A stretch of DNA of 64,000 nt, taken from the NCBI RefSeq assembly GCF_002005545.1, contig NZ_LBMT01000001.1, forward strand, positions 704,301-768,300, in the 5' to 3' direction. Positions 24,750 through 32,455 of this stretch are shown here, in pieces. The position numbers were made by a program, and so were the translations under genes. The notes below the pieces were generated by a model, which made no database searches, was not told the DNA's origin, and worked only from the letters and a program-made list of their open reading frames with translations. Positions within the stretch are counted from its first letter, which is position 1, and every line of letters starts with the position of its first letter. The DNA comes from Streptococcus mitis (GTDB taxonomy: Bacteria; Bacillota; Bacilli; Lactobacillales; Streptococcaceae).

Positions 24750-25544
24750 ATGTCTGAAGAAACAATTGATTATGGACAAGTGACAGGAATGGTGCATTCG
24801 ACAGAAAGTTTTGGGGCGGTGGATGGCCCTGGTATTCGCTTTATTGTCTTTTTGCAGGGCTGTCACATGCGTTGCCAGTATTGCCACAACCCGGATACTT
24901 GGGCTATGGAGTCCAATAAGTCACGTGAACGGACGGTAGATGATGTCTTGACAGAGGCCTTGCGTTATCGCGGTTTCTGGGGGAATAAGGGTGGGATTAC
25001 AGTCAGTGGAGGAGAAGCCCTCTTGCAGATTGATTTCCTAATTGCCCTCTTCACTAAGGCTAAGGAACAAGGTATCCACTGTACCTTGGATACCTGTGCC
25101 CTTCCTTTCCGTAACAAGCCACGTTACCTTGAGAAGTTTGACAAACTCATGGCTGTCACTGACTTGGTTCTCTTGGATATCAAGGAAATCAACGAAGAAC
25201 AGCACAAGATTGTTACTAGCCAAACCAATAAAAATATCTTGGCCTGTGCCCAGTATCTATCAGATATTGGAAAGCCTGTCTGGATTCGCCACGTGCTAGT
25301 TCCGGGATTAACAGATAGAGATGATGACTTGATTGAACTTGGGAAGTTCGTCAAGACCCTTAAAAATGTGGATAAGTTTGAAATTCTACCTTATCACACC
25401 ATGGGTGAGTTCAAATGGCGTGAATTGGGAATTCCTTATTCACTCGAAGGGGTTAAACCTCCAACAGCAGACCGTGTGAAAAACGCTAAAAAACTCATGG
25501 ATACCGAAAGTTATCAAGACTATATGAAACGTGTACATGGATAA
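24750..25544 (+). CDS. pflA: Pyruvate formate-lyase activating enzyme (radical SAM)
   Basis: 264 residues. It creates the glycyl radical of pyruvate formate-lyase in anaerobic mixed-acid fermentation. It has the radical-SAM cluster CHMRCQYCHNP (CxxxCxxC), the SAM-contact GGITVSGGEALLQ and the partner motif HSTESFGAVDGPGIRF typical of activases. It stands alone with its own promoter and terminator. It marks the left edge of the accessory island and is not itself a RiPP maturase. Confidence 0.93.
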   Translation: MSEETIDYGQVTGMVHSTESFGAVDGPGIRFIVFLQGCHMRCQYCHNPDTWAMESNKSRERTVDDVLTEALRYRGFWGNKGGITVSGGEALLQIDFLIALFTKAKEQGIHCTLDTCALPFRNKPRYLEKFDKLMAVTDLVLLDIKEINEEQHKIVTSQTNKNILACAQYLSDIGKPVWIRHVLVPGLTDRDDDLIELGKFVKTLKNVDKFEILPYHTMGEFKWRELGIPYSLEGVKPPTADRVKNAKKLMDTESYQDYMKRVHG

Positions 25545-25549
25545 AAAAG

Positions 25550-25577
25550 AAGCCTGATGGAAACATCGGGCTTTTAA
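25550..25577 (+). terminator. Terminator of pflA
   Basis: AAGCCTGATG and CATCGGGCTT around GAAA, followed by TTAA. Confidence 0.8.
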
Positions 25578-25709
25578 GTTTATATAAATATCTATAGATG
25601 AATAGAATAGACTTAGTGACTGAAATTCTAGTAGATTAAAATAGGATGTGAACAAATCAATTAGAGAATTTAAAGCAATTCTTAACTGAAAGCAAATTTT
25701 CTATTCTAA

Positions 25710-25777
25710 GCATTTCAGCAGAAAAAATGAACATTTCAGAGAAATTTTTAATATAGACATCTGAAATAAGCTAAACT
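25710..25777 (+). promoter_or_regulatory. ComE-type direct repeat and promoter, copy 1
   Basis: GCATTTCAG (25710-25718), 12 bases, ACATTTCAG (25731-25739). This matches the pneumococcal ComE site, two aCAnTTcaG repeats 12 bp apart. A possible -10 (TAAACT, 25772-25777) lies 32 bases further on. Confidence 0.7.
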
Positions 25778-25804
25778 ATTTGTATCAAGATAAAGGAGGA
25801 AGTT

Positions 25805-25897
25805 ATGAAAGCATTTAAAAAGTTATTTAAACGTCATACATGGAATTTCGGTATTGTTAGCATTAGCTACAAGGTCAATCGTCGTGTGACAATCTAA
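25805..25897 (+). CDS. Cationic 30-residue peptide, tandem copy 1 (putative bacteriocin-like effector)
   Basis: 30 codons starting MKAFKKLFKRH and ending SYKVNRRVTI, with a single Trp at residue 13. There are nine Lys/Arg, one His and no acidic residue, so the net charge is near +9. The N-terminal part can form an amphipathic helix; the C-terminal half alternates polar and hydrophobic residues. It has no signal peptide or Gly-Gly leader, so if exported it would resemble a leaderless bacteriocin. AAAGGAGGA sits at ideal spacing. I do not recognise the family. ABC exporters downstream favour a secreted peptide. Confidence 0.78.
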   Translation: MKAFKKLFKRHTWNFGIVSISYKVNRRVTI

Positions 25898-25927
25898 TTT
25901 TGACTGGAATCAGATTTTCTATTCTAA

Positions 25928-25995
25928 GCATTTCAGCAGAAAAAATGAACATTTCAGAGAAATTTTTAATATAGATATCTGAAATAAGCTAAACT
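25928..25995 (+). promoter_or_regulatory. ComE-type direct repeat and promoter, copy 2
   Basis: GCATTTCAG (25928-25936), 12 bases, ACATTTCAG (25949-25957), same -10 candidate 32 bases on. Identical to copy 1 over both half-sites. Confidence 0.7.
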
Positions 25996-26022
25996 ATTTG
26001 TATCAAGATAAAGGAGGAAGTT

Positions 26023-26115
26023 ATGAAAGCATTTAAAAAGTTATTTAAACGTCATACATGGAATTTCGGTATTGTTAGCATTAGCTACAAAGTTAATCGT
26101 CGTGTGACAATCTAA
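26023..26115 (+). CDS. Cationic 30-residue peptide, tandem copy 2
   Basis: The protein is identical to copy 1, with a few silent DNA differences (for example the codons in YKV). It has the same AAAGGAGGA ribosome site. The silent changes with no amino-acid change support selection on the peptide. Confidence 0.78.
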   Translation: MKAFKKLFKRHTWNFGIVSISYKVNRRVTI

Positions 26116-26145
26116 TTTTGACTGAAAGCAAATTTTCTATTCTAA

Positions 26146-26213
26146 GCATTTCAGCAGAAAAAATGAACATGTCAGAGCAAGATTTAATATAGATATCTGA
26201 AATAAGCTAAACT
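26146..26213 (+). promoter_or_regulatory. ComE-type direct repeat and promoter, copy 3 (one half-site altered)
   Basis: GCATTTCAG (26146-26154), 12 bases, then ACATGTCAG (26167-26175); the T-to-G change falls on a conserved T of the second half-site, so this promoter may respond more weakly. Confidence 0.6.
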
Positions 26214-26240
26214 ATTTGTATCAAGATAAAGGAGGAAATT

Positions 26241-26333
26241 ATGAAAGTATTTAAAAAGTTGTTCAAACGTCATACATGGAATTTCGGTATTGTTAGCATT
26301 AGCTACAAGGTCAATCGTCGCGTGACAATTTAA
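26241..26333 (+). CDS. Cationic 30-residue peptide, tandem copy 3
   Basis: Same as copies 1 and 2 except Ala3 is Val (start MKVFKKLFKRH). Ribosome site AAAGGAGGAAA. It is followed by a long hairpin region and then the transporter genes. Confidence 0.78.
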   Translation: MKVFKKLFKRHTWNFGIVSISYKVNRRVTI

Positions 26334-26341
26334 TAAATAGA

Positions 26342-26407
26342 ATAACTAGTCTAATTAGATTAGTTATCAATCAGAGGAGATTATAAAGTCTCTTCTGATT
26401 GATAACT
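26342..26407 (+). promoter_or_regulatory. Two mutually exclusive inverted repeats between peptide array and transporter genes
   Basis: 26342-26367 is a 26-bp near-perfect palindrome (ATAACTAGTCTAAT and its complement). 26362-26407 is a 19-bp stem with one mismatch and an 8-base loop (AGTTATCAATCAGA pairs with TCTGATTGATAACT). They share 26362-26367. There is no T run after, so this is not a simple terminator; RNA processing or attenuation is possible. Confidence 0.6.
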
Positions 26408-26422
26408 AAAGGAGATAATAAA

Positions 26423-27160
26423 ATGAGCATAAATTTATTTACAATTTTTAGGACAATATGGTTAAGATCAGAAACAAAATTTTTATTTGCTTTTTCTCTA
26501 CTTCCATTAGTAGTTCCTCTACTGACAAATAGTCCAGATATGGAAGTTTTTTACGTAGCAGGAGATAATGCAAGTTTTAGTTTTTTTGTTAGCATTGTAT
26601 TTCAATCACAATTTAAACTTGTTTTACCAACATTAATTTTTTCTTATATGATTTATTCTACTTTTCGAGATGAATTTAATTCTGGAATAATGTTTCTATA
26701 CAAAGATTTACCGAAAAATAGAATTTTTCAAGCTAAATTATTTTCTTTAATGGTTTTATACTGCCTATATACCTTGGTTACTTTATGTACATCATTGATA
26801 ATTTTCTTTTTATTTTTAAATAAATCAAATATGCTATTCTCAGGTGATGACTTGTTAAGTAGAGAAATCTTAAGCATTTTCAGTATATTCTTTTCTAATT
26901 TAGTATCTATTTTAATTATGTCTTATAGCTCGCTAAAAACGAATAGAGCAGTAACAATAGTTATCTCAATTTTCTTTGTTTTAGCTTCAATACTTTCTTC
27001 TAAGATGGGATGGATGGGTTATCTATTTCCCAATGCGTATATATCGCTATCAAATGCAAGTGCTTTTACAAGTTTAGCTGCTATGTGTTTGTTGAGCATG
27101 GTCTATATTACAGTTTTCTATATTTTATCGTATAAAAAATTTAAAAAAATGGAGTTTTAG
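26423..27160 (+). CDS. ABC-2 type permease subunit A of the island
   Basis: 245 residues with about six membrane segments, opening MSINLFTIFRTIWLRSETKFLFAFSLLPL and ending YKKFKKMEF. It is a paralogue of the 29044 product: both have the LPTL ... FLYKD(L/I) region and the KKF(K/R)K(M/V)EF end. With the ATPase at 28167 they probably form a heterodimeric exporter or immunity pump. AAAGGAGAT precedes the ATG. It is strongly AT-rich. Confidence 0.75.
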   Translation: MSINLFTIFRTIWLRSETKFLFAFSLLPLVVPLLTNSPDMEVFYVAGDNASFSFFVSIVFQSQFKLVLPTLIFSYMIYSTFRDEFNSGIMFLYKDLPKNRIFQAKLFSLMVLYCLYTLVTLCTSLIIFFLFLNKSNMLFSGDDLLSREILSIFSIFFSNLVSILIMSYSSLKTNRAVTIVISIFFVLASILSSKMGWMGYLFPNAYISLSNASAFTSLAAMCLLSMVYITVFYILSYKKFKKMEF

Positions 27161-27163
27161 AGA

Positions 27164-27742
27164 ATGAATGATAAAACGACAAAATTATCTACTGCGATAG
27201 TAGCTTTAGGAATTTTGATGTTATCTATTGTTTTATATAGTATTGCTATGACTGGCTTAGTTTTTGTAGAGAAAGAACAACTAGTCAGTGTTTATTTCTA
27301 TCTTTTAGTTGTTTTAATGCCAGCTTGTTTTATCATACTCCCAAATTATATAGCCCAAAAATATAATTTGTATACTAGTTGTGAGATTAAATTTTCGTGG
27401 TATAAATTTATTTTTTTAACAGCCTTACTATTTCTTATAAATCTATTTTTTATTAAAGGCGAAGAATTTTGGTATCAAATGGTTATTGCTAGTTGTGAAG
27501 AGTTCCTGTTTCGCTATTGTTTATATCGTATTTTGCGAAATAATTTTTCTAAACCTCAGACATTACTAATATGCTCTTTACTATTTGGAATTTTACTACA
27601 TTTGAATTATGACATTATAGATAATTTATTGATTCGGAGTCCAATTGGTTTTATACTAGGACTTGTGACTATGCGTTTTGGATTGCATTATTCTATTGCA
27701 GCGCATTGGTTTATAAACTTACTAGCTGCATTATTTCAATAA
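27164..27742 (+). CDS. CPBP-family intramembrane metalloprotease (Abi/CAAX type)
   Basis: 192 residues, multi-pass. Conserved motifs: EEFLFRYCLYR (EExxxR), FGILLHLNYD (FxxxH) and HWFINLL (HxxxN). Bacterial members often accompany bacteriocin genes, as proteases for precursor processing or as immunity proteins (the PlnI type). It starts four bases after the permease stop, so it belongs to the same operon. Which role applies is not shown. Confidence 0.85.
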   Translation: MNDKTTKLSTAIVALGILMLSIVLYSIAMTGLVFVEKEQLVSVYFYLLVVLMPACFIILPNYIAQKYNLYTSCEIKFSWYKFIFLTALLFLINLFFIKGEEFWYQMVIASCEEFLFRYCLYRILRNNFSKPQTLLICSLLFGILLHLNYDIIDNLLIRSPIGFILGLVTMRFGLHYSIAAHWFINLLAALFQ

Positions 27743-27751
27743 GGAGAAAAT

Positions 27752-28183
27752 ATGATTTCAATATTGTTGCTTTGTTTGTATTATACAGTATCTACACTAT
27801 TTTTATTATTTTATTTACCAAATTTATCAGTTATGATACTTGCTTTAATTTTGTACTTATTCCCGATTATTATTCATGGTTACGTATTATATAATAGTAA
27901 AAATAAAAAGGATTTAATTTATAAAAGTATCAGTTTGCCTATCATTTCAAGTGTGGCTTATATGATTTTTGCTATTTTGTCTGAAAAAATGTCTATTTGG
28001 AAAGTATTTGTGGAAAGAAATATCGTTGTATCAGATGAAATGACAGTGCAGATAGCTCAATCTCCTCTGGAGATGTCTCAGATTATTTTTGTGGTAATTT
28101 TATATCTTTCTATATCAATTGTTACTTACTATATAAAGAGTCAGAAAAATAAAAAGGGAGTGAAAAATGTTAACAATTCATAA
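27752..28183 (+). CDS. Small multi-pass membrane protein of unknown function
   Basis: 143 residues with four hydrophobic segments (near residues 1-20, 23-44, 56-76 and 105-125) and a Lys/Asn-rich tail. AAGGAGAAA precedes the ATG; the end overlaps the ATPase gene by 17 bases. I recognise no family. It could be an immunity protein for the tandem peptides. Confidence 0.65.
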   Translation: MISILLLCLYYTVSTLFLLFYLPNLSVMILALILYLFPIIIHGYVLYNSKNKKDLIYKSISLPIISSVAYMIFAILSEKMSIWKVFVERNIVVSDEMTVQIAQSPLEMSQIIFVVILYLSISIVTYYIKSQKNKKGVKNVNNS

Positions 28184-29039
28184 TTTATCTAAAAAATTTG
28201 CAGGAAATGATTTCTATTCATTGAGAAATGTTAATTTGGAAATAAATAAGGGAGAAATTGTGGGGTTGATAGGTAAGAATGGGGCAGGAAAATCCACCCT
28301 CATGAAATTAATCGCCAAATCCCTGAAGCCGACGGAAGGTGAAATTTATTATAATGAAGTTGAACTGAGTTCAAAAGATTGTTTACTTCAGGATGTAGGA
28401 ATTATGATTGATCCTGTATTTTATCCTGAAATGACAGTTGAAGATAATCTAAAATTTTATTTGAGATTGCATAACAAGAAAGAACTTTTCACAAATATTG
28501 AATCGACATTAAGATTAGTAGAGCTATGGGAAGTAAGGAAAAGAAAACCGAAGAATTTTTCTTTTGGAATGAAGCAAAGAACAGCTTTAGCAATAGCTCT
28601 TGTTGCAGAACCTAATTTTTTAATTTTAGATGAACCCTTTGTAGGATTGGATCCAATAGGTGTTCAAAAATTGATTGTTATTTTGAAAGAATGGGCTAGT
28701 CAGAGAAAGATATCGATGTTGATATCGAGTCATCAATTGAGTGAATTAGAATCTCTGTGTGATCGTTATGTATACATAGAATCTGGTTGTTTAGCTGATG
28801 AATTTTCTAAACCATCTGGAAGAGATGTATTGATTGAGTTGATAGATGATGTAAACAGTTCAATCCTGAAATCCTATCTGTCAGATACTGTTTATTTAGA
28901 GGATCAGTATTTAGTCCTTTCTGCGCAATGTAGTAGAGAAGAATTAAATAAAGTCTTGCAATTTTTGGGTGAAAAACAGATGATTTCTTCGATTAGTATG
29001 AAAGAAAATCAGTTAAAGGATATTTTTATGGAAAGGTAG
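28167..29039 (+). CDS. ABC-2 transporter ATPase of the island (CcmA/BcrA-like)
   Basis: 290 residues: Walker A GLIGKNGAGKSTL, degenerate signature FSFGMKQRTALA, Walker B FLILDEPFVGLDP and H-loop SSHQ, plus a C-terminal extension of about 70 residues. This type pairs with separate permeases, here 26423 and 29044. Confidence 0.88.
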   Translation: MLTIHNLSKKFAGNDFYSLRNVNLEINKGEIVGLIGKNGAGKSTLMKLIAKSLKPTEGEIYYNEVELSSKDCLLQDVGIMIDPVFYPEMTVEDNLKFYLRLHNKKELFTNIESTLRLVELWEVRKRKPKNFSFGMKQRTALAIALVAEPNFLILDEPFVGLDPIGVQKLIVILKEWASQRKISMLISSHQLSELESLCDRYVYIESGCLADEFSKPSGRDVLIELIDDVNSSILKSYLSDTVYLEDQYLVLSAQCSREELNKVLQFLGEKQMISSISMKENQLKDIFMER

Positions 29040-29043
29040 TGAA

Positions 29044-29799
29044 ATGAAAGATATTTTTTTGGCTGTATTAAGCACAACATGGAATAGAAAAGAAAGTAAG
29101 CTATTTTTACTTTTTAGTCTAATTCCTATTCTATATTTAGCTTCTACATTTATGGAAACAAGTTTTATGAATGTAACTTCAATAGAAACTGGCGCAAAAT
29201 TAAGTTTTTTAGAAATGTATGATGGTATTTTTAATCTTTCTTTCAATTCAACTCTACCAACCTTATCCTTATTTTTACTAATTTTATCTGTAGTGAGAAG
29301 TGATATAGAATTACACCGACTTTTCTTATATAAGGATATAGAGAGGAAAAAGATTTTATTATCAAAAATACTCAGTATACTCTCTTTATTTGCTTTATTT
29401 GTTTTGATTTTTTCTTTGCTAATGTTTGGTGTTTATTATTTAAGAGTTATCCATCTTCCCTTCGCTTCAGGAGAATTTTTAGGTCAGGATAGTTGGTTGG
29501 CCATATTCTCTATTTTTGGAACGATTTTACATCATGTTTTTTATATATTTCTACTAACTATGATATCGCTGTTTTTCAGTAATATTGCAAGTATTGTAAG
29601 TGGCATTATTATACTCATTTTTACAGGTATTTTACCTCTATTTGGTAAAATTGGTTTGATTTTCCCAAATGGTTTTCGTTTATTAGCCGAGGAGGGGAAT
29701 TTTCACTTAGCCTATATTGGAATTATTTCAATAACAACATTCTACTCACTTATTCTATTTTATTTTAGCTTAAAGAAATTTAGAAAGGTAGAATTTTAA
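29044..29799 (+). CDS. ABC-2 type permease subunit B of the island
   Basis: 251 residues, about six membrane segments, paralogous to the 26423 product (ending LKKFRKVEF). It lies four bases after the ATPase stop and one base before the exporter gene, so it is tightly coupled. The two permease genes are split by the protease, small membrane protein and ATPase genes. Confidence 0.77.
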   Translation: MKDIFLAVLSTTWNRKESKLFLLFSLIPILYLASTFMETSFMNVTSIETGAKLSFLEMYDGIFNLSFNSTLPTLSLFLLILSVVRSDIELHRLFLYKDIERKKILLSKILSILSLFALFVLIFSLLMFGVYYLRVIHLPFASGEFLGQDSWLAIFSIFGTILHHVFYIFLLTMISLFFSNIASIVSGIIILIFTGILPLFGKIGLIFPNGFRLLAEEGNFHLAYIGIISITTFYSLILFYFSLKKFRKVEF

Positions 29800-29800
29800 A

Positions 29801-31519
29801 ATGATAAAGCAAAAACAGTTTTATCAATATTTATTTCATTGTTTAGACAAACCAAGGTTCTTTATAGGTTTGTTCCTAAGTTTTATTAGCGCAGGAATGG
29901 GATTATTGATTCCTCAGTTTATAGGGAAAATGATGGATATGTCATTTTTGACATTTATTTTATCAAATCCGCTAATGCTAATAGGGATGCTATTATTCTT
30001 TTTATCTGTTTATACTTTACAGGCGATATCTTCTTATTTACTAGGAATGAGTGGAAATCAGGCTATGAAAAAGATGCAGGAAAGTCTTCATAGGAAAATT
30101 TTATCTTTATCAATAACAGATGTTGAAAGATATCAAGCAGGAGATTTATCAAACCGATTAACAAATGATATGTCGGTGGTATTAAAATTAATTTCGGTAA
30201 CTTTTCCACAGGTCATTATGAATCTATTCATTATTGTGGGGACTGCTTATTTTTTAGTTTCAATTAATTTCTATTTAACGTTAGTTAGTCTAGTACTAAT
30301 ATTGTGCCTATTATTTGTAACGCTTCCTATAAATGCTAAACTAGAAATGTGTTTTTTGGATCATCAAAATTTATTAGGAAAATTAGCAGGAGATTTAGGT
30401 CATAAATTTTCTAAGTTCAGATTAATAAAGTCAATGAATGGTGAAAAGCAAGAAATAAAGATTATGTCTAAAGTTTTTTCTGAACTTTTCAAGAATTTTA
30501 GAAAAATATTAGCAATTTCCTCTTTTCAAAGTGCCTTGTTAAATAGTGTAATCATGTTTTTCATTTTGATTATTATCTTAATAGCTGGATGGCAAGTTCA
30601 GAAAGGAATAATGACGATAGTGACACTGACTACTTTCATTATTTATGTCATGCAGTTACTGGAACCGACTTCAGAATTAATCCAGTCTTTAGATGATTTT
30701 GCTGAAGTAAAAGGGGTAGGAACACGTGTAGTAGAGTTATTTAATTTAGCTTCAGAAGATAATAATTTCTCTTATACAGAAGTGAATGACTTCTCTATTT
30801 CCTTTGATGCTGTTTCTTTCAGTTATTCAGAACAAGAAAAACGTGTAATAGATAATTTAAGCTTTCACATTTCATCTGGGCAACATGTTGCGATTATAGG
30901 TCCAAGCGGTTCAGGTAAGACAACTCTTTTTTCTTTATTGATGAAATTTTATCAATACGATGCAGGAGAGATATTGATTGGGGGAAAAAGATTAAGGGAT
31001 TTGTCTTCGGAGAATGTTCGTGATTTGATTAGTTATACTTCTCAAGATAATACTTTGTTTCATGGAACTCTAAGGGAAAATTTGAGTTATGGGAAAAATA
31101 GTAAGGTATCGGACGAGAGGATGTATTTTGTTCTAAAAGAATTAGACCTTCTTAGCTTGATGAATCAATTGCCTAAAGGTTTAGAGAGTCATATATCTGA
31201 TTCTGGTCAAGGTTTATCTGAAGGTCAGAAACAGCGATTTAATATAGCACGTTCATTAATGCTTCCGAGCGATATCTATTTATTTGATGAAATTACTGCA
31301 AGCTTGGATGTAGAAACTGAGCGAATTATTACGAAGGCTGTGAACTCATTGACTGAAGGAAAAACACGACTAACAATTGCTCATCGATTATCAACTATCC
31401 GTGAAGCTGATATAGTGTTTGTTTTTGACGAGAATGGAAGAATTGTAGATAAGGGTAAACATGAGGAATTACAATTAAGAAATACTAGTTACCAAAGTTA
31501 TCTACAGGAACTAAATTAA
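29801..31519 (+). CDS. ABC exporter with fused membrane and ATPase domains
   Basis: 572 residues: six membrane segments in residues 1-310, then the nucleotide-binding domain with Walker A GPSGSGKTTLF, Q-loop YTSQDNTLF, signature LSEGQKQRFNIARSL, Walker B DIYLFDEITASLD and H-loop AHRLST. There is no N-terminal C39 peptidase domain, so it would not cut a double-glycine leader; this fits export of leaderless peptides. It is the last gene before a strong terminator. Confidence 0.88.
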   Translation: MIKQKQFYQYLFHCLDKPRFFIGLFLSFISAGMGLLIPQFIGKMMDMSFLTFILSNPLMLIGMLLFFLSVYTLQAISSYLLGMSGNQAMKKMQESLHRKILSLSITDVERYQAGDLSNRLTNDMSVVLKLISVTFPQVIMNLFIIVGTAYFLVSINFYLTLVSLVLILCLLFVTLPINAKLEMCFLDHQNLLGKLAGDLGHKFSKFRLIKSMNGEKQEIKIMSKVFSELFKNFRKILAISSFQSALLNSVIMFFILIIILIAGWQVQKGIMTIVTLTTFIIYVMQLLEPTSELIQSLDDFAEVKGVGTRVVELFNLASEDNNFSYTEVNDFSISFDAVSFSYSEQEKRVIDNLSFHISSGQHVAIIGPSGSGKTTLFSLLMKFYQYDAGEILIGGKRLRDLSSENVRDLISYTSQDNTLFHGTLRENLSYGKNSKVSDERMYFVLKELDLLSLMNQLPKGLESHISDSGQGLSEGQKQRFNIARSLMLPSDIYLFDEITASLDVETERIITKAVNSLTEGKTRLTIAHRLSTIREADIVFVFDENGRIVDKGKHEELQLRNTSYQSYLQELN

Positions 31520-31529
31520 AGATATTAGA

Positions 31530-31580
31530 AAAAGTAGTTAAGAAATTTCTGATAGAAAAATTCTTAACTACTTTTCTGCT
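31530..31580 (+). terminator. Terminator ending the first island operon
   Basis: AAAAGTAGTTAAGAA and TTCTTAACTACTTTT form a 15-bp perfect stem with a 16-base loop, followed by CTG. About 160 bases of AT-rich DNA with no gene follow before 31744. Confidence 0.8.
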
Positions 31581-31743
31581 ATGTGTCTATCTCATTCTGT
31601 AAGGTGCGAGACAAATAAATACATATAATTAAATGAAACAAAATTTTAAATCTTTTGACTCTCTAAATTCTGAAAAAAATCCGAAAAAGAATGTGTAAGA
31701 TATAGTTACTTTTAGAAATATTAAATAGAATAGGAGAACATCT

Positions 31744-32454
31744 ATGGAACAAAGTATTGCCATTAAAAATTTATGTAAGTCATATGGGCAAACTCAAATT
31801 TTAAAAGATATTTCTTTTGAAGCAAAAGCAGGTAGAGTGACTGCTTTCCTAGGTCCAAATGGAGCTGGAAAAAGTTCAACCTTACGTATTTTATTAGGAT
31901 TAGACAAAGCAACATCTGGTCTTACCAAAATTGGAGATCAAACTTATAAGGAATTAAAATTTCCTCTAAAGATTGTAGGAGCTTCATTTGACAGTGTAGG
32001 AGCTCCTGATGATCGGACTGTTTATCAACATTTGAAAATTGTTGCTGCTAGTAATGGGATATCCAGTCAGCGAATTGATCAAGTCTTGGATATGGTGGAT
32101 ATTAGTCATAAGAAAAAATCTAAAATTGGGAAATTATCATTAGGAGAAGGACAACGCTTGGGAATTGCAACAGCTCTATTAGGAAATCCTCAATATCTGA
32201 TATTGGATGAACCGACTAATGGGTTGGATCCAAGAGGAATTCGGTGGTTTAGAGAGTTTATAAAAAAACAAGCTCAAGAAGGGAAAACCGTCTTACTGTC
32301 ATCTCATATATTGTCGGAAGTAGAAGCAGTAACAGATGATGTAGTTATCATAAATAAAGGAAAAGTTCTTATAAAAGGGACTTTACAAGAAGTGATGAAA
32401 AATCTTTCTTCACTAGAAGAAGTCTTCTTTAGTTTGACAGAAGGAGGAAAGTGA
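31744..32454 (+). CDS. ABC ATPase of a LanF/BcrA-like immunity module
   Basis: 236 residues: Walker A FLGPNGAGKSSTLR, signature LSLGEGQRLGIA, Walker B YLILDEPTNGLDP and H-loop SSHIL. It resembles BcrA and LanF, ATPases that with two permeases remove bacitracin or lantibiotics from the membrane. GGAG precedes the ATG. Confidence 0.87.
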   Translation: MEQSIAIKNLCKSYGQTQILKDISFEAKAGRVTAFLGPNGAGKSSTLRILLGLDKATSGLTKIGDQTYKELKFPLKIVGASFDSVGAPDDRTVYQHLKIVAASNGISSQRIDQVLDMVDISHKKKSKIGKLSLGEGQRLGIATALLGNPQYLILDEPTNGLDPRGIRWFREFIKKQAQEGKTVLLSSHILSEVEAVTDDVVIINKGKVLIKGTLQEVMKNLSSLEEVFFSLTEGGK

Positions 32455-32455
32455 C

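Larger units (their letters stand above)
25684..26333 (+). repeat. Three tandem 218-bp units, each with promoter and peptide gene
   Basis: Equivalent points recur every 218 bases (start codons 25805, 26023, 26241; box starts 25710, 25928, 26146). The copies are nearly identical in both coding and non-coding parts, with only scattered substitutions, so duplication is recent or homogenised. Confidence 0.93.

Noticed and set aside
24750-25544. pflA as a radical-SAM maturase for the neighbouring tandem peptides
   Set aside because: It matches the pyruvate formate-lyase activase in length and motifs, has its own terminator and is a core gene; the peptides have no residues or leader that suggest such processing.
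25684-26333. Tandem repeat array as a CRISPR locus
   Set aside because: Units are 218 bp, contiguous, nearly identical throughout and encode a peptide; there are no variable spacers and no cas genes.
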